Shown one piece after another: positions 1-6,196 of a stretch of 6,639 bases of DNA (position 1 is the first letter of the stretch; each line of letters opens with the position of its first letter). The position numbers and the translations under genes were made by a program. Under the pieces are notes generated by a model. That model was not told the DNA's origin and did not search any database. It worked only from the letters and a program-made list of their open reading frames with translations. The stretch is from JAEMQF01 sp031419715 (GTDB taxonomy: Bacteria; Pseudomonadota; Gammaproteobacteria; Burkholderiales; Burkholderiaceae_C): the NCBI GenBank assembly GCA_031419715.1, contig JANOLJ010000172.1:1-6639 (forward strand). The letters run 5' to 3'.

Positions 1-437
1 GCCTGGGCCAGGTGCTCGAGCATGTGCGCTCGCTTGAGAAGGAACTCGCCGCCACGAAAGGCAAACTTGCCTCGGCGCATGGCGACGAGTTGCTCGCCGC
101 CGCCGTGGACGTAAAGGGCCTGAAAGTGCTGGCGGCGCGGCTCGACGGCGCTGACGCGAAGACGCTGCGCGAGACACTCGACAAGTTGAAAGACAAGCTC
201 AAGACCGCGGTGATCGTGCTCGCCAGCATCGAAGGTGGGCGCGTGCAACTCGCAGCGGGCGTGACGGCTGACAGCATCGGCAAAGTCAAAGCCGGCGACC
301 TGGTGAACTTCGTCGCGCAACAGGTCGGCGGCAAGGGCGGCGGCAAGGCCGACATGGCGATGGCTGGTGGCACCGAGCCGGCCAAGCTGAGCGCCGCGCT
401 TGCGTCGGTGCGCGATTGGGTCGCGCAGCGTGTGTGA
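1..437 (+). CDS. alaS: Alanyl-tRNA synthetase, C-terminal end (5' partial)
   Basis: This is the last ~145 codons of alanyl-tRNA synthetase, the cytoplasmic enzyme that charges tRNA-Ala with alanine. The reading frame is open from base 3 to the TGA at 435-437, and the true start lies left of the window. The first part (LEHVRSLEKELAATKGKL) is the charged helix that precedes the C-terminal DHHA1 (C-Ala) domain. The diagnostic glycine-rich motif follows near the end, GGKGGGKADMAMAGG at about bases 330-374. The protein then closes with a short amphipathic helix (SVRDWVAQRV), as is usual for bacterial AlaRS. The aminoacylation core and most of the editing domain are outside the window and cannot be judged. 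The next gene on the same strand starts 53 bases downstream, with no obvious terminator between them, so co-transcription is possible. Confidence in the identity is high because of the C-Ala motif. Confidence 0.95.
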   Translation, partial: LGQVLEHVRSLEKELAATKGKLASAHGDELLAAAVDVKGLKVLAARLDGADAKTLRETLDKLKDKLKTAVIVLASIEGGRVQLAAGVTADSIGKVKAGDLVNFVAQQVGGKGGGKADMAMAGGTEPAKLSAALASVRDWVAQRV

Positions 438-490
438 GCTCGGGCCCGGGCACGAACGCGGCATCTGAGGCGAGACCCACGGGACGACAT

Positions 491-1174
491 ATGCCGATCA
501 CGATCCGACGCGCCAGCCCGAGTGATGCCGCAGCCTTCGCCCGCATCATGGGCGACCCGGCGGTCTGGCGATGCGCCTTCGTGGCGCTCGCCTGGGGCTC
601 CGGCGCGCTGGCGCAAGGCCAGACGGCGGGGCAGGTGTTCGGCGACGACCCAAAGTCACTGCAAACGCCGCAGGGCGTGGCGAACATTTTTCACCAGGCC
701 TGCCTTCGCCATGCGGCGCAGTCCGAAGCCGCGGTCGATTGGGCGCTCACGCAAGGCTTCGAGCCGCTCGACGCGCTCGGTGGAACGGGCTACGACTTGC
801 TGGAAGGCCAGCCCGGCAACGTGCTCACCGCGCCTGGCACGCAAGGCCGGGTGGTGCTCGTCGTGACGCACGACCGGCGCTGCACGGTCTGGGCTCAGCG
901 CCTCAGCGGCCCGCAACTGCGGCTCGCCATGGCCGAGGTGATGGACCGCATGGGCAGCGTGGGTCACCGCGTCACCCGAGACATCGAGCGCAACATCGAA
1001 CGCTCGGGCGCCTGGCGCAACCAAACGCAGTGGCGGATTCGCCTCGTGGGCGTGGTCGCCGAATTCGGCGTCAGCGCCGTCACGACGCTTGGCACCGCGC
1101 CAGCGACGCAGGCGTTGAACGTCGCGCCCTGGCTGGCGCCCGCGCCGGCACCCGATGGCATGACGCAACGCTGA
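491..1174 (+). CDS. Probable exported protein with a GNAT-like N-terminus (apparent chimera)
   Basis: The 227-residue frame begins at ATG 491, with a weak GGGA ribosome binding site at 481-484. Residues 1-26 (ITIRRASPSDAAAFARIMGD and on to PAVW) read like the conserved first strand and helix of a GNAT N-acetyltransferase. From residue 27 the character changes abruptly. CAFVALAWGSGALA is a signal-peptide core with a plausible cleavage after Ala41 (ALA|Q), and none of the acetyl-CoA-binding part of GNAT follows. The mature part (~186 residues) has two cysteines (Cys71 in HQACLRH, Cys131 in RRCTVW) that could form a disulfide in the periplasm. I do not firmly recognise it; the pattern loosely recalls small exported proteins annotated as the NMCC_0638 family. 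The simplest reading is an in-frame deletion that fused the start of a GNAT gene to an exported-protein gene that lost its own start. ATG 548 is an alternative start that would give a short n-region (MGDPAVWR) before the hydrophobic core. Whether the product is made and exported is unknown. It ends 62 bases before the convergent ligase gene. Confidence 0.65.
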   Translation: MPITIRRASPSDAAAFARIMGDPAVWRCAFVALAWGSGALAQGQTAGQVFGDDPKSLQTPQGVANIFHQACLRHAAQSEAAVDWALTQGFEPLDALGGTGYDLLEGQPGNVLTAPGTQGRVVLVVTHDRRCTVWAQRLSGPQLRLAMAEVMDRMGSVGHRVTRDIERNIERSGAWRNQTQWRIRLVGVVAEFGVSAVTTLGTAPATQALNVAPWLAPAPAPDGMTQR

Positions 1175-1219
1175 CGCGGACTGCCCCGATCCACTGGACG
1201 ACTGACGCCATGGGTCGGA

Positions 1220-1243
1220 CGGTTGAACTCGCTCGTTCAGCCG
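1220..1243. terminator. Hairpin between convergent genes, possible bidirectional terminator without a T-tract
   Basis: An inverted repeat pairs 1220-1228 (CGGTTGAAC) with 1235-1243 (GTTCAGCCG) around a 6-base loop. It gives 9 pairs, one of them a G-T wobble. It covers the last codons and stop of the minus-strand ligase and lies 45 bases after the plus-strand stop at 1174. No run of T follows on either strand, so it is not a classical intrinsic terminator. It could still stabilise 3' ends or assist termination between the facing genes. Confidence 0.3.
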
Positions 1244-2352
1244 CCGAGCCAGCGCGCCGACGCCGCCTCCACCACTGCCGTCAATGGCGCCCCCTCGCCG
1301 CGTTGTGCCCGCAGCCAGGTCGCATCATTGCCGCTGAACAGGCTCTCGCGCAGGAGGCGACAGGCGTCGAGCGCTTGCAGATCCTGGGCGTGGACTTCGA
1401 TGCGCTGTAAGGTGTCCAGAATGTCCTCGCGCAAGCGGCTGCGCTGCTTGGTCCGGGGGTCGACGAGCTCGCCGTCCAGGCCGAAGCGGCACGCCTGGAA
1501 GCGGTTGAAGGTGTAGACGAGGTAGTCGTCTTCCGTGGGCTCGAACGGTCGCTCTTCGCGCAGGTGCCGGCAGATGCATTGCAGGTAGCACGCCAGCGCG
1601 GCGGCCTTTTCCACGGTGAGCGGCGTGTCGCAGACGCGCAGCTCAATCGTGCCGAACTCGGGCTTGGGGCGAATGTCCCAGTAGAAGTCTTTCATCGACT
1701 GCACGACGCCGGTGCTCGTCATCTTGTCGAAATAGGTGCCGAAGTCGCTCCAGGTCAGACAAAACGGCGCGCGACCGGACAGCGGAAACGCGAACACCGA
1801 GTTCAGTCGGGCCGAGTCGAAACCCGTGTCCACGCCTTGCACGAAGGGCGAGGATGCCGACAGCGCGATGAAGTGCGGCACGTAGCGCGACAGGGCGTGC
1901 AGCAGCCACAGCGCCGTGTCGCCGTCTTCGCAGCCGACGTGGACATGCTGGCCGAAAATGGTGAACTGCTTGGCGAGGTAGCCGTACAAGTCGCTGATGT
2001 AGTGAAAGCGCTCGGTTGGGTAGATGCGCTGCTCGCTCCACTGCTGGTAGGCGTGGGTGCCGCCGCCAGCGATGGCGATGTTCAAGCGCTTGGCGCCACT
2101 CGCGAGCTGGTCGCGCAGGTCCAGCAGTTCGGCCTGGAGTGAGGCGTGGTGCGTCTGGATCGACGTGCCGATCTCGATCATGCTGCGCGTGATTTCGGGC
2201 TTCACGTCCCACGCGCCGGAATGGCCGCGCAGCACGCGCAGCAGGTCGTCGGCCTGCGGCGTGAGGTCGAAGTCGTGGGTGTCGAGCAACTGCAGCTCAA
2301 GCTCGACGCCCAGCGTGAGCGGCTTGGAGACGGTGAAGGCTTGAAGGGGCAT
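1237..2352 (-). CDS. ybdK: YbdK-family carboxylate-amine ligase (glutamate-cysteine ligase type 2-like)
   Basis: This 371-residue protein belongs to the GCS2/YbdK family of ATP-dependent carboxylate-amine ligases. E. coli YbdK, of nearly the same length, shows weak gamma-glutamyl-cysteine ligase activity; the physiological substrate in most bacteria is not settled. Family motifs appear in order. The N-terminal GVELELQLLD carries acidic metal/ATP ligands (Glu17, Glu19), followed by KPEITRSMIEIGT (51-63), GGGTH (96-100), GQHVHVG (134-140), LNSVFAFPLSGRAPF (183-197), TWSDFGTYFD (200-209) and FGTIELRVCDTPLT (233-246). All look intact, so the enzyme is probably active and cytoplasmic. I chose ATG at 2350-2352 because MPLQAFTVSKPLTLGVELE is a typical family N-terminus. 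The open frame continues upstream to 2715, but that part overlaps the antiporter gene in another frame and has no family resemblance. No good Shine-Dalgarno sequence precedes the start. The antiporter gene ends 62 bases upstream on the same strand, so the two are probably one transcript. Confidence 0.92.
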   Translation of the reverse strand: MPLQAFTVSKPLTLGVELELQLLDTHDFDLTPQADDLLRVLRGHSGAWDVKPEITRSMIEIGTSIQTHHASLQAELLDLRDQLASGAKRLNIAIAGGGTHAYQQWSEQRIYPTERFHYISDLYGYLAKQFTIFGQHVHVGCEDGDTALWLLHALSRYVPHFIALSASSPFVQGVDTGFDSARLNSVFAFPLSGRAPFCLTWSDFGTYFDKMTSTGVVQSMKDFYWDIRPKPEFGTIELRVCDTPLTVEKAAALACYLQCICRHLREERPFEPTEDDYLVYTFNRFQACRFGLDGELVDPRTKQRSRLREDILDTLQRIEVHAQDLQALDACRLLRESLFSGNDATWLRAQRGEGAPLTAVVEAASARWLGG

Positions 2353-2414
2353 GGGGCGAGGGTGCTCGATCGCTCGGCGGGGGTTGGCTGCGAGTGGTTG
2401 CGGGTGGCTGCGGA

Positions 2415-3653
2415 TTAGCGCGCCGGGCCCTCGCCAGCGATGCGGCGCAGCCCGAGCCGCGACCACAGTGGCCCGCTGATCTGCATCAGCATCGTCGCGA
2501 CGAGCAGCGCTTGCAGTGTGCGGGCATCCACCCCGCCGAGTTGGCTCGCCCAGCGGAAGCTGTCTGCCGCCATCAGCACGGCCAGGCTGCTCATGGGTTG
2601 CAAGGCGACGATCAAGCCCGCCGATTGGCGCCAGCCCAGGCTGCTGGCGCGCGCCAGCGCGCCCACCGCGACCGCGCTGCCCAGCCAGCGCGCGGCGACG
2701 ATCGCCAGCGCCCAAGGCCAGACGCTACTGAATCCTTCGAGCGAAAACAGCAAGCCCAGGCTGACGAATAGCAGAACGTTGAGCACCGCGCCGGCCGAGC
2801 CCAGCATGGGCTCCACCGTCAGGGCGTGGTGCATGCGCCAGCGCGCCACCATGCCCGCGACCAGCAGCGTCAGCAGTGGCGACAGCGTCCACATCGCCGC
2901 GAGCACGCTCGCCAGGATGACGAGGGCGATCTGCACGACCGGCATCGCGGGCGATGCGTGTATCCACCGTCCCAGGCGATCGAGCAGCAGCCCGGCGGCC
3001 GCGCCCAGCAGCAGCGAGCCGCTGACGACGACGAGCGAGCGCCCCAGCGCGTGGAACATGCCGGTGTCGCCCGCGGAGGCAGAGTTCGCTTGTGAATCGC
3101 CCGCCAGCCCGACATGCAACGCCCGAAGCAACAGCACCGCAATTACCGAATTCACCACCGTCATCAGCAGCAGCCGTTCCGTCACCTGGCCGCGCGCGGC
3201 GCTCTCGTGTACCGCGTTGAGGGTGATCACCGGCGAGGTGGACGCCGCCACCGCGCCCGCCACCGCGGCCGACAGCGGCGGTGCGCCAAGCGCCAGCAAG
3301 GCGACAAAGGCGAGCAGCGCGCAAAGCAGCGCCTGCAGCACGCAACCGATCGCCAGCGCGCGGTTGTCGAGCAGCCAGCGCGGGCGGATCCGGCTGCCGA
3401 GTTCAAACAGCACCGCGCCGATGGCCAGGTCAATGAGCGGCTTGTACGCGTCGACGTCGCTGCGCTCGATCAGGCCCAACATCAACGGGCCGGCCAGCGC
3501 GCCCATCAGCATGTGGCCGCACGCGCGGGGCAGGCGCCAGAGTCGGTAGAGGCTCTCGGCGAAAACCACCGCCACGAGCAGCAGCAACGCCATCGCCAAC
3601 AGTGGGTCGGCGGTGCGCAGGCCTTCGAGCGTGAACAGCGGAAGTGGTGTCAT
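2415..3653 (-). CDS. Cation/proton antiporter, CPA (Na+/H+ exchanger) superfamily, no regulatory domain
   Basis: A 412-residue inner-membrane protein made almost entirely of hydrophobic spans (about 11-12), fitting a monovalent cation/proton antiporter membrane domain (Na_H_Exchanger type). Supporting motifs are LPRACGHMLMGALAGP (41-56), DLAIGAVLFELGSRI (75-89), like the family's 'LxxGLxLFexG' helix, and AASTSPVITLNAVHE (136-150), the unwound helix segment. It ends soon after the last span, so the cytoplasmic TrkA-N/RCK domain of KefB/KefC is absent. At the expected ion-binding pair, where relatives have Asp-Asp or Asn-Asp, it has Asn168-Ser169 (TVVNSVIAV). Either the transport chemistry differs or another carboxylate takes over. 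Substrate (Na+, K+ or other) cannot be read from sequence. The start is ATG at 3651-3653; no strong ribosome binding site is visible upstream. It is the first gene of the minus-strand unit and diverges from the pal-like gene. Confidence 0.88.
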   Translation of the reverse strand: MTPLPLFTLEGLRTADPLLAMALLLLVAVVFAESLYRLWRLPRACGHMLMGALAGPLMLGLIERSDVDAYKPLIDLAIGAVLFELGSRIRPRWLLDNRALAIGCVLQALLCALLAFVALLALGAPPLSAAVAGAVAASTSPVITLNAVHESAARGQVTERLLLMTVVNSVIAVLLLRALHVGLAGDSQANSASAGDTGMFHALGRSLVVVSGSLLLGAAAGLLLDRLGRWIHASPAMPVVQIALVILASVLAAMWTLSPLLTLLVAGMVARWRMHHALTVEPMLGSAGAVLNVLLFVSLGLLFSLEGFSSVWPWALAIVAARWLGSAVAVGALARASSLGWRQSAGLIVALQPMSSLAVLMAADSFRWASQLGGVDARTLQALLVATMLMQISGPLWSRLGLRRIAGEGPAR

Positions 3654-3771
3654 GAGTGAATTGGTGTTGACCCCCGCGGCTCGACAGTGCGTTGCGGATC
3701 ATTGCCCGGTGCGCGTACATTGTGCGTGAATTGAAGGCCCTTGCACGGTTCGCTCCGTCGCGTTCTCCGGT

Positions 3772-3791
3772 GTCAGGTTCAGGTCAGGTTC
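3772..3791. repeat. Tandem 9-base direct repeat, 11-base period
   Basis: GTCAGGTTC occurs at 3772-3780 and 3783-3791, separated by two bases. The 11-base spacing puts the copies on about the same face of the helix, as direct-repeat operators often are. No known regulator is assigned. Confidence 0.5.
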
Positions 3792-3846
3792 GCGGTGCGA
3801 TAACCCCGGCTTGTACCGCGTACCGGTTTGCGCGGATCGGGCAACG

Positions 3847-3866
3847 ACGGTTCGCTTTGGAACCGT
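3847..3866. repeat. Inverted repeat ACGGTTC-N6-GAACCGT just before the pal ribosome binding site
   Basis: The 7-base arms 3847-3853 and 3860-3866 are perfectly complementary around a 6-base spacer. It ends six bases before the Shine-Dalgarno sequence of the pal-like gene. As DNA it could be a dimer-binding operator; as RNA a short leader hairpin affecting ribosome access or mRNA stability. Its left arm is part of ACGGTTCGCT, which also occurs at 3745-3754. Confidence 0.45.
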
Positions 3867-3872
3867 TCCGAT

Positions 3873-3877
3873 GGAGG
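3873..3877 (+). promoter_or_regulatory. Ribosome binding site fixing the pal-like start
   Basis: GGAGG lies 7 bases before ATG 3885. It is the strongest plus-strand Shine-Dalgarno sequence in the window. It decides the start against the 19-codon-longer frame from ATG 3828, and the chosen start also gives a proper lipoprotein signal peptide. Confidence 0.85.
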
Positions 3878-3884
3878 AGTTGAG

Positions 3885-4469
3885 ATGACGAGTTCGCGCT
3901 TCGCGTTGCTGTTTTCGGCTGTCGGTTTGGCTATCGCTGGCTGCAGCAGCACGCCGGTCAGTGAATCGGTTGCACCGCCTGCGGTGGCCGCGCCCACGGT
4001 GCGGACGGCGGCTCCCGCCAAACCCGAATTGGCTCCCAGCGTGCCGGTCAACACAGGAGCATCGCAGCGTATCACCACGCCCGCAATGTCCACCATGTCG
4101 TTGCCGCCACATCTCGATCCGGGCAACTCCATTTCGGCGCAAAGGAGTGTGTATTTCGACTTCGACGACTTCTCGGTGAAGAGCGAATTCACCGCCTTGC
4201 TTGACAGACACGGCATGTACCTCGCTTCGCAACCCACCCTGCGGATCAAGGTCGAAGGCAATGCCGACGCGCGGGGCAGCGCCGAGTACAACCTCTCGCT
4301 CGGGCAAAAGCGCGCCGAGGCGGTGGTGCGTGCGCTTCAGGTCCATGGTGCCCGACAGTCGCAGTTGGAAGCCGTCAGCTGGGGCGAAGAGCGCCCCCAG
4401 GCAGAAGGGCAGGCGGAGTCGGCGTGGTCGCGGAACCGGCGCGCGGATCTCAACTATCCCAGGCAATGA
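3885..4469 (+). CDS. Pal-like peptidoglycan-binding outer-membrane lipoprotein (OmpA C-terminal domain)
   Basis: This 194-residue protein resembles peptidoglycan-associated lipoprotein (Pal). Residues 1-20 form a lipoprotein signal peptide with lipobox IAGC, and Cys20 is the predicted lipid anchor. Position +2 is Ser, which under the Lol rule favours the outer membrane. Residues 21-80 are a flexible Ala/Pro/Val/Thr-rich tether. The OmpA-like domain runs from about 86 to 192. It has VYFDFD (89-94), KVEGNADARGSAEYNLSLGQ (122-141), which holds the Asp and Arg that grip diaminopimelate in this fold, RAEAVVRAL (143-151), VSWGEERP (164-171) and NRRADLNY (184-191). The domain looks intact. In the Tol-Pal system Pal follows tolB and precedes cpoB/ybgF. 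Here the neighbours are an antiporter and a lytic transglycosylase, so this may be a Pal paralogue rather than the cell-division Pal. I leave the symbol empty for that reason. The stop overlaps the next gene's ATG by 4 bases (ATGA), suggesting coupled translation. Confidence 0.88.
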   Translation: MTSSRFALLFSAVGLAIAGCSSTPVSESVAPPAVAAPTVRTAAPAKPELAPSVPVNTGASQRITTPAMSTMSLPPHLDPGNSISAQRSVYFDFDDFSVKSEFTALLDRHGMYLASQPTLRIKVEGNADARGSAEYNLSLGQKRAEAVVRALQVHGARQSQLEAVSWGEERPQAEGQAESAWSRNRRADLNYPRQ

Positions 4470-6148
4470 ATGCGCGCGGTCCAGGCATGAGGCAACAACC
4501 CATGGATCCGCGGCTCGTGCTGGTGGCTCACGTCGTTCAGTTTTCGCGGCGCCTGCCCAGCGCGCTCGTGTGTTGTCTCTTGTCACTGAGCGTGATGGCC
4601 TGTGGTTCATTCGGCCCTCGGCCCGCGGACAGCGCGCAGTCCGAACGCGTTGAGCTTTCCGACATGGGTGTTTCTCTCGTTCAGCCAGCACATTCGGCGC
4701 TTGTCGTGGTGCCCGCGATCCAGGGCGACGAATTGGGCTCGCCAGTGGCCTCGGAGAGCCTCGGCAGCTCGGGTTTGGTTCAGGTGTCGCCGGAATCGAT
4801 CGAGGCCATCGATGTCGGCCGCGAGTTGCCGACACCGCCACTCCCAGCTCACGCTAGCGTCCTTCCTGATGTCCCGAGTGCGCAAGCACCGCCCGACCCC
4901 GCGCCCGTCGCGCCACTCAAGTTCATCGACGAGGTACCTCCGGTCGAGTTCTACGGCCCGAACAACCACGCTGAGCTGCCCGACCTCTGGGCCCGCATTC
5001 GCCGCGGATTCGGCGTCCAGAATCTCGAGGGACGACAGGTCCGCTCCAGTGAGCGCTGGTACGCGGCGCGGCCAGATTACGTGCGGCGCATGACCCAACG
5101 CGCTGAGCGCTACCTGTTCCACATCGTTCAGGAAGTCGAACGGCGCGGCCTGCCCACCGAGTTGGCGCTGCTGCCCTTCATCGAAAGCGCCTTCAATCCA
5201 GAAGCCCTGTCCTCGGCACGCGCTTCGGGCGTATGGCAGTTCATGCCGTCGACGGGAAGGTTTTTCGACCTGACCCAGAACGTCTTTCGCGACGACCGGC
5301 GCGATGTGCTCACTTCGACACGCGCGGCACTCGACTATCTGGAGAAGCTGCACGGCATGTTCGGCGATTGGCACCTCGCCCTGGCGGCATACAACTGGGG
5401 CGAAGGCAATGTGGCTCGCGCGATCGCGAGGAACAGGAGGGCGCGTAAACCCGTCGACTACAGCCACTTGCGCATGCCCACCGAGACCAGGCAATACGTG
5501 CCGAAACTGCAGGCGGTGAAGAACATTGTCGCCCTGCCGGAGGCGTTTGGCTTGGCGCTTCCCGCGCTGGCGGACCAACCCTATTTCGTCAGTGTCGCGA
5601 TCGAAAACGACATCGATGTCGATACCGCGGCGCAGCTCGCCGGATTGAGCATGGAGGATTTTCGCGCGCTCAATCCGCAGATGAACAAGCCCGTCATTCT
5701 TGCGGCGGGCACTCCGCAGGTACTGCTGCCGCACGACAACGCCGCCCAGTTCATCGAGGAGCTGTCGCGCCAACCGGCTCGCCAGTCGAGCTGGACAGCC
5801 TGGGTGGCGCCCAAGACCATGAAGCCGGCAGACGCCGCCAGACAGATCGGCGTAAGCGAAACGCGCTTGCGAGCGCTCAACAACATTCCGGCGCGCATGT
5901 TGATCAAGGTGGGTTCGACACTGATCGTTCCGCGCCCGGCGGCGCATCGGACCGATGTGTCCGAACATCTGGCGGACAACGCCATGATCGTTTTCGTACC
6001 TGACGGCACGTCGCGCCGCCGTGCGTCGGTGAAGGCCGCGCGGCGTGCCGTCGCGCCAAGCCACGGCTCGATACGCTCTGTCCTCGGCTCGGCCACGAAG
6101 GCCCCCGCCAGTGCCCGGCTGCCGCAGCGGCGCGCGTCGAGATACTGA
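4466..6148 (+). CDS. mltD: Membrane-bound lytic murein transglycosylase D-like (SLT domain plus LysM-like repeats)
   Basis: This 560-residue predicted lipoprotein cuts peptidoglycan glycan strands to 1,6-anhydro products. Residues ~26-46 form a signal peptide (FSRRLPSALVCCLLSLSVMAC) with a lipobox-like VMAC, lipid Cys46. A Pro/Ala/Val-rich linker runs to about 155. The SLT catalytic domain (about 215-345) contains LPFIESAFNP with catalytic Glu240, SGVWQFMPSTG (about 254-264) and AYNWGEGNV (308-316). Two degenerate LysM-like stretches follow (about 373-425 and 445-490), then a basic Arg/Ala tail. The overall order matches MltD. ATG 4466 is chosen for its ATGA overlap with the pal-like gene. 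ATG 4502, with GAGG at 4489-4492, is a serious rival and would still keep the whole signal peptide (Cys34, catalytic Glu228). Coupled expression with a peptidoglycan-binding lipoprotein suggests the two act together at the wall and outer membrane. No terminator on the plus strand is obvious after the stop. Confidence 0.9.
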   Translation: MNARGPGMRQQPMDPRLVLVAHVVQFSRRLPSALVCCLLSLSVMACGSFGPRPADSAQSERVELSDMGVSLVQPAHSALVVVPAIQGDELGSPVASESLGSSGLVQVSPESIEAIDVGRELPTPPLPAHASVLPDVPSAQAPPDPAPVAPLKFIDEVPPVEFYGPNNHAELPDLWARIRRGFGVQNLEGRQVRSSERWYAARPDYVRRMTQRAERYLFHIVQEVERRGLPTELALLPFIESAFNPEALSSARASGVWQFMPSTGRFFDLTQNVFRDDRRDVLTSTRAALDYLEKLHGMFGDWHLALAAYNWGEGNVARAIARNRRARKPVDYSHLRMPTETRQYVPKLQAVKNIVALPEAFGLALPALADQPYFVSVAIENDIDVDTAAQLAGLSMEDFRALNPQMNKPVILAAGTPQVLLPHDNAAQFIEELSRQPARQSSWTAWVAPKTMKPADAARQIGVSETRLRALNNIPARMLIKVGSTLIVPRPAAHRTDVSEHLADNAMIVFVPDGTSRRRASVKAARRAVAPSHGSIRSVLGSATKAPASARLPQRRASRY

Positions 6149-6177
6149 AAACGGGGCGCGGGTTGACCACCGGCGCC
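6148..6177 (-). terminator. Probable intrinsic terminator of the small minus-strand gene
   Basis: A hairpin pairs GGCGC (6155-6159) with GCGCC (6173-6177), then GGT (6161-6163) with ACC (6169-6171) across one mismatch, around a 5-base loop. Read on the minus strand it is followed by CCG and four Ts (complement of 6148-6151). This fits a modest rho-independent terminator for the gene at 6197-6412. It touches the mltD stop codon, so the two convergent genes share it. The T-run is short and offset, hence medium confidence. Confidence 0.45.
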
Positions 6178-6196
6178 ACGAACCGGCGTTTCGGCT

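Larger units (their letters stand above)
3654..3884. promoter_or_regulatory. Divergent intergenic region with repeats; promoters presumed
   Basis: This 231-base gap separates the divergent antiporter and pal-like genes and must carry the start signals of both. I could not pick a convincing -35/-10 pair on either strand. What is visible is a tandem of two 9-base direct repeats (GTCAGGTTC at 3772-3780 and 3783-3791, 11-base period), ACGGTTCGCT present at 3745-3754 and again at 3847-3856, and a perfect inverted repeat at 3847-3866. These could be operator sites or leader structure. No small coding region looked credible here. Confidence 0.5.

Noticed and set aside
416..490. Upstream extension of the chimeric frame to the ATG at 416
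   Set aside because: It overlaps the end of alaS, and the family-like start IRRAS-PSDAAA falls right after ATG 491, which has a weak ribosome binding site.
571..1410. Plus-strand open frame of 279 codons running through the convergent gene end
   Set aside because: It is Arg/Ala-rich low-complexity translation and overlaps both the exported-protein frame, which has a signal peptide core, and the ligase gene.
2353..2715. N-terminal extension of the ligase frame by about 121 codons
   Set aside because: It overlaps the antiporter gene in another frame, is Arg/Gly/Ala-rich without family resemblance, and the family N-terminus starts at 2352.
2440..3549. Long plus-strand open frame (369 codons) opposite the antiporter
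   Set aside because: The antiporter on the minus strand has coherent membrane spans and family motifs. The opposite frame is Ser/Ala/Arg-rich and has the typical look of an antisense shadow in GC-rich DNA.
3667..3705. TTGACC at 3667-3672 as a -35 box for the plus strand
   Set aside because: No acceptable -10 hexamer lies 16-18 bases downstream, so I did not call a promoter.
3699..4841. Minus-strand open frame of 380 codons across the pal-like gene and the repeat region
   Set aside because: It has no recognisable domain, has an Arg-rich composition, and conflicts with the clear lipoprotein and OmpA motifs and the strong ribosome binding site on the plus strand.
4607..6064. Long minus-strand open frame (485 codons) opposite mltD
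   Set aside because: It is Arg/His-rich with no recognisable domain. The plus strand encodes a clear SLT enzyme across the same bases.
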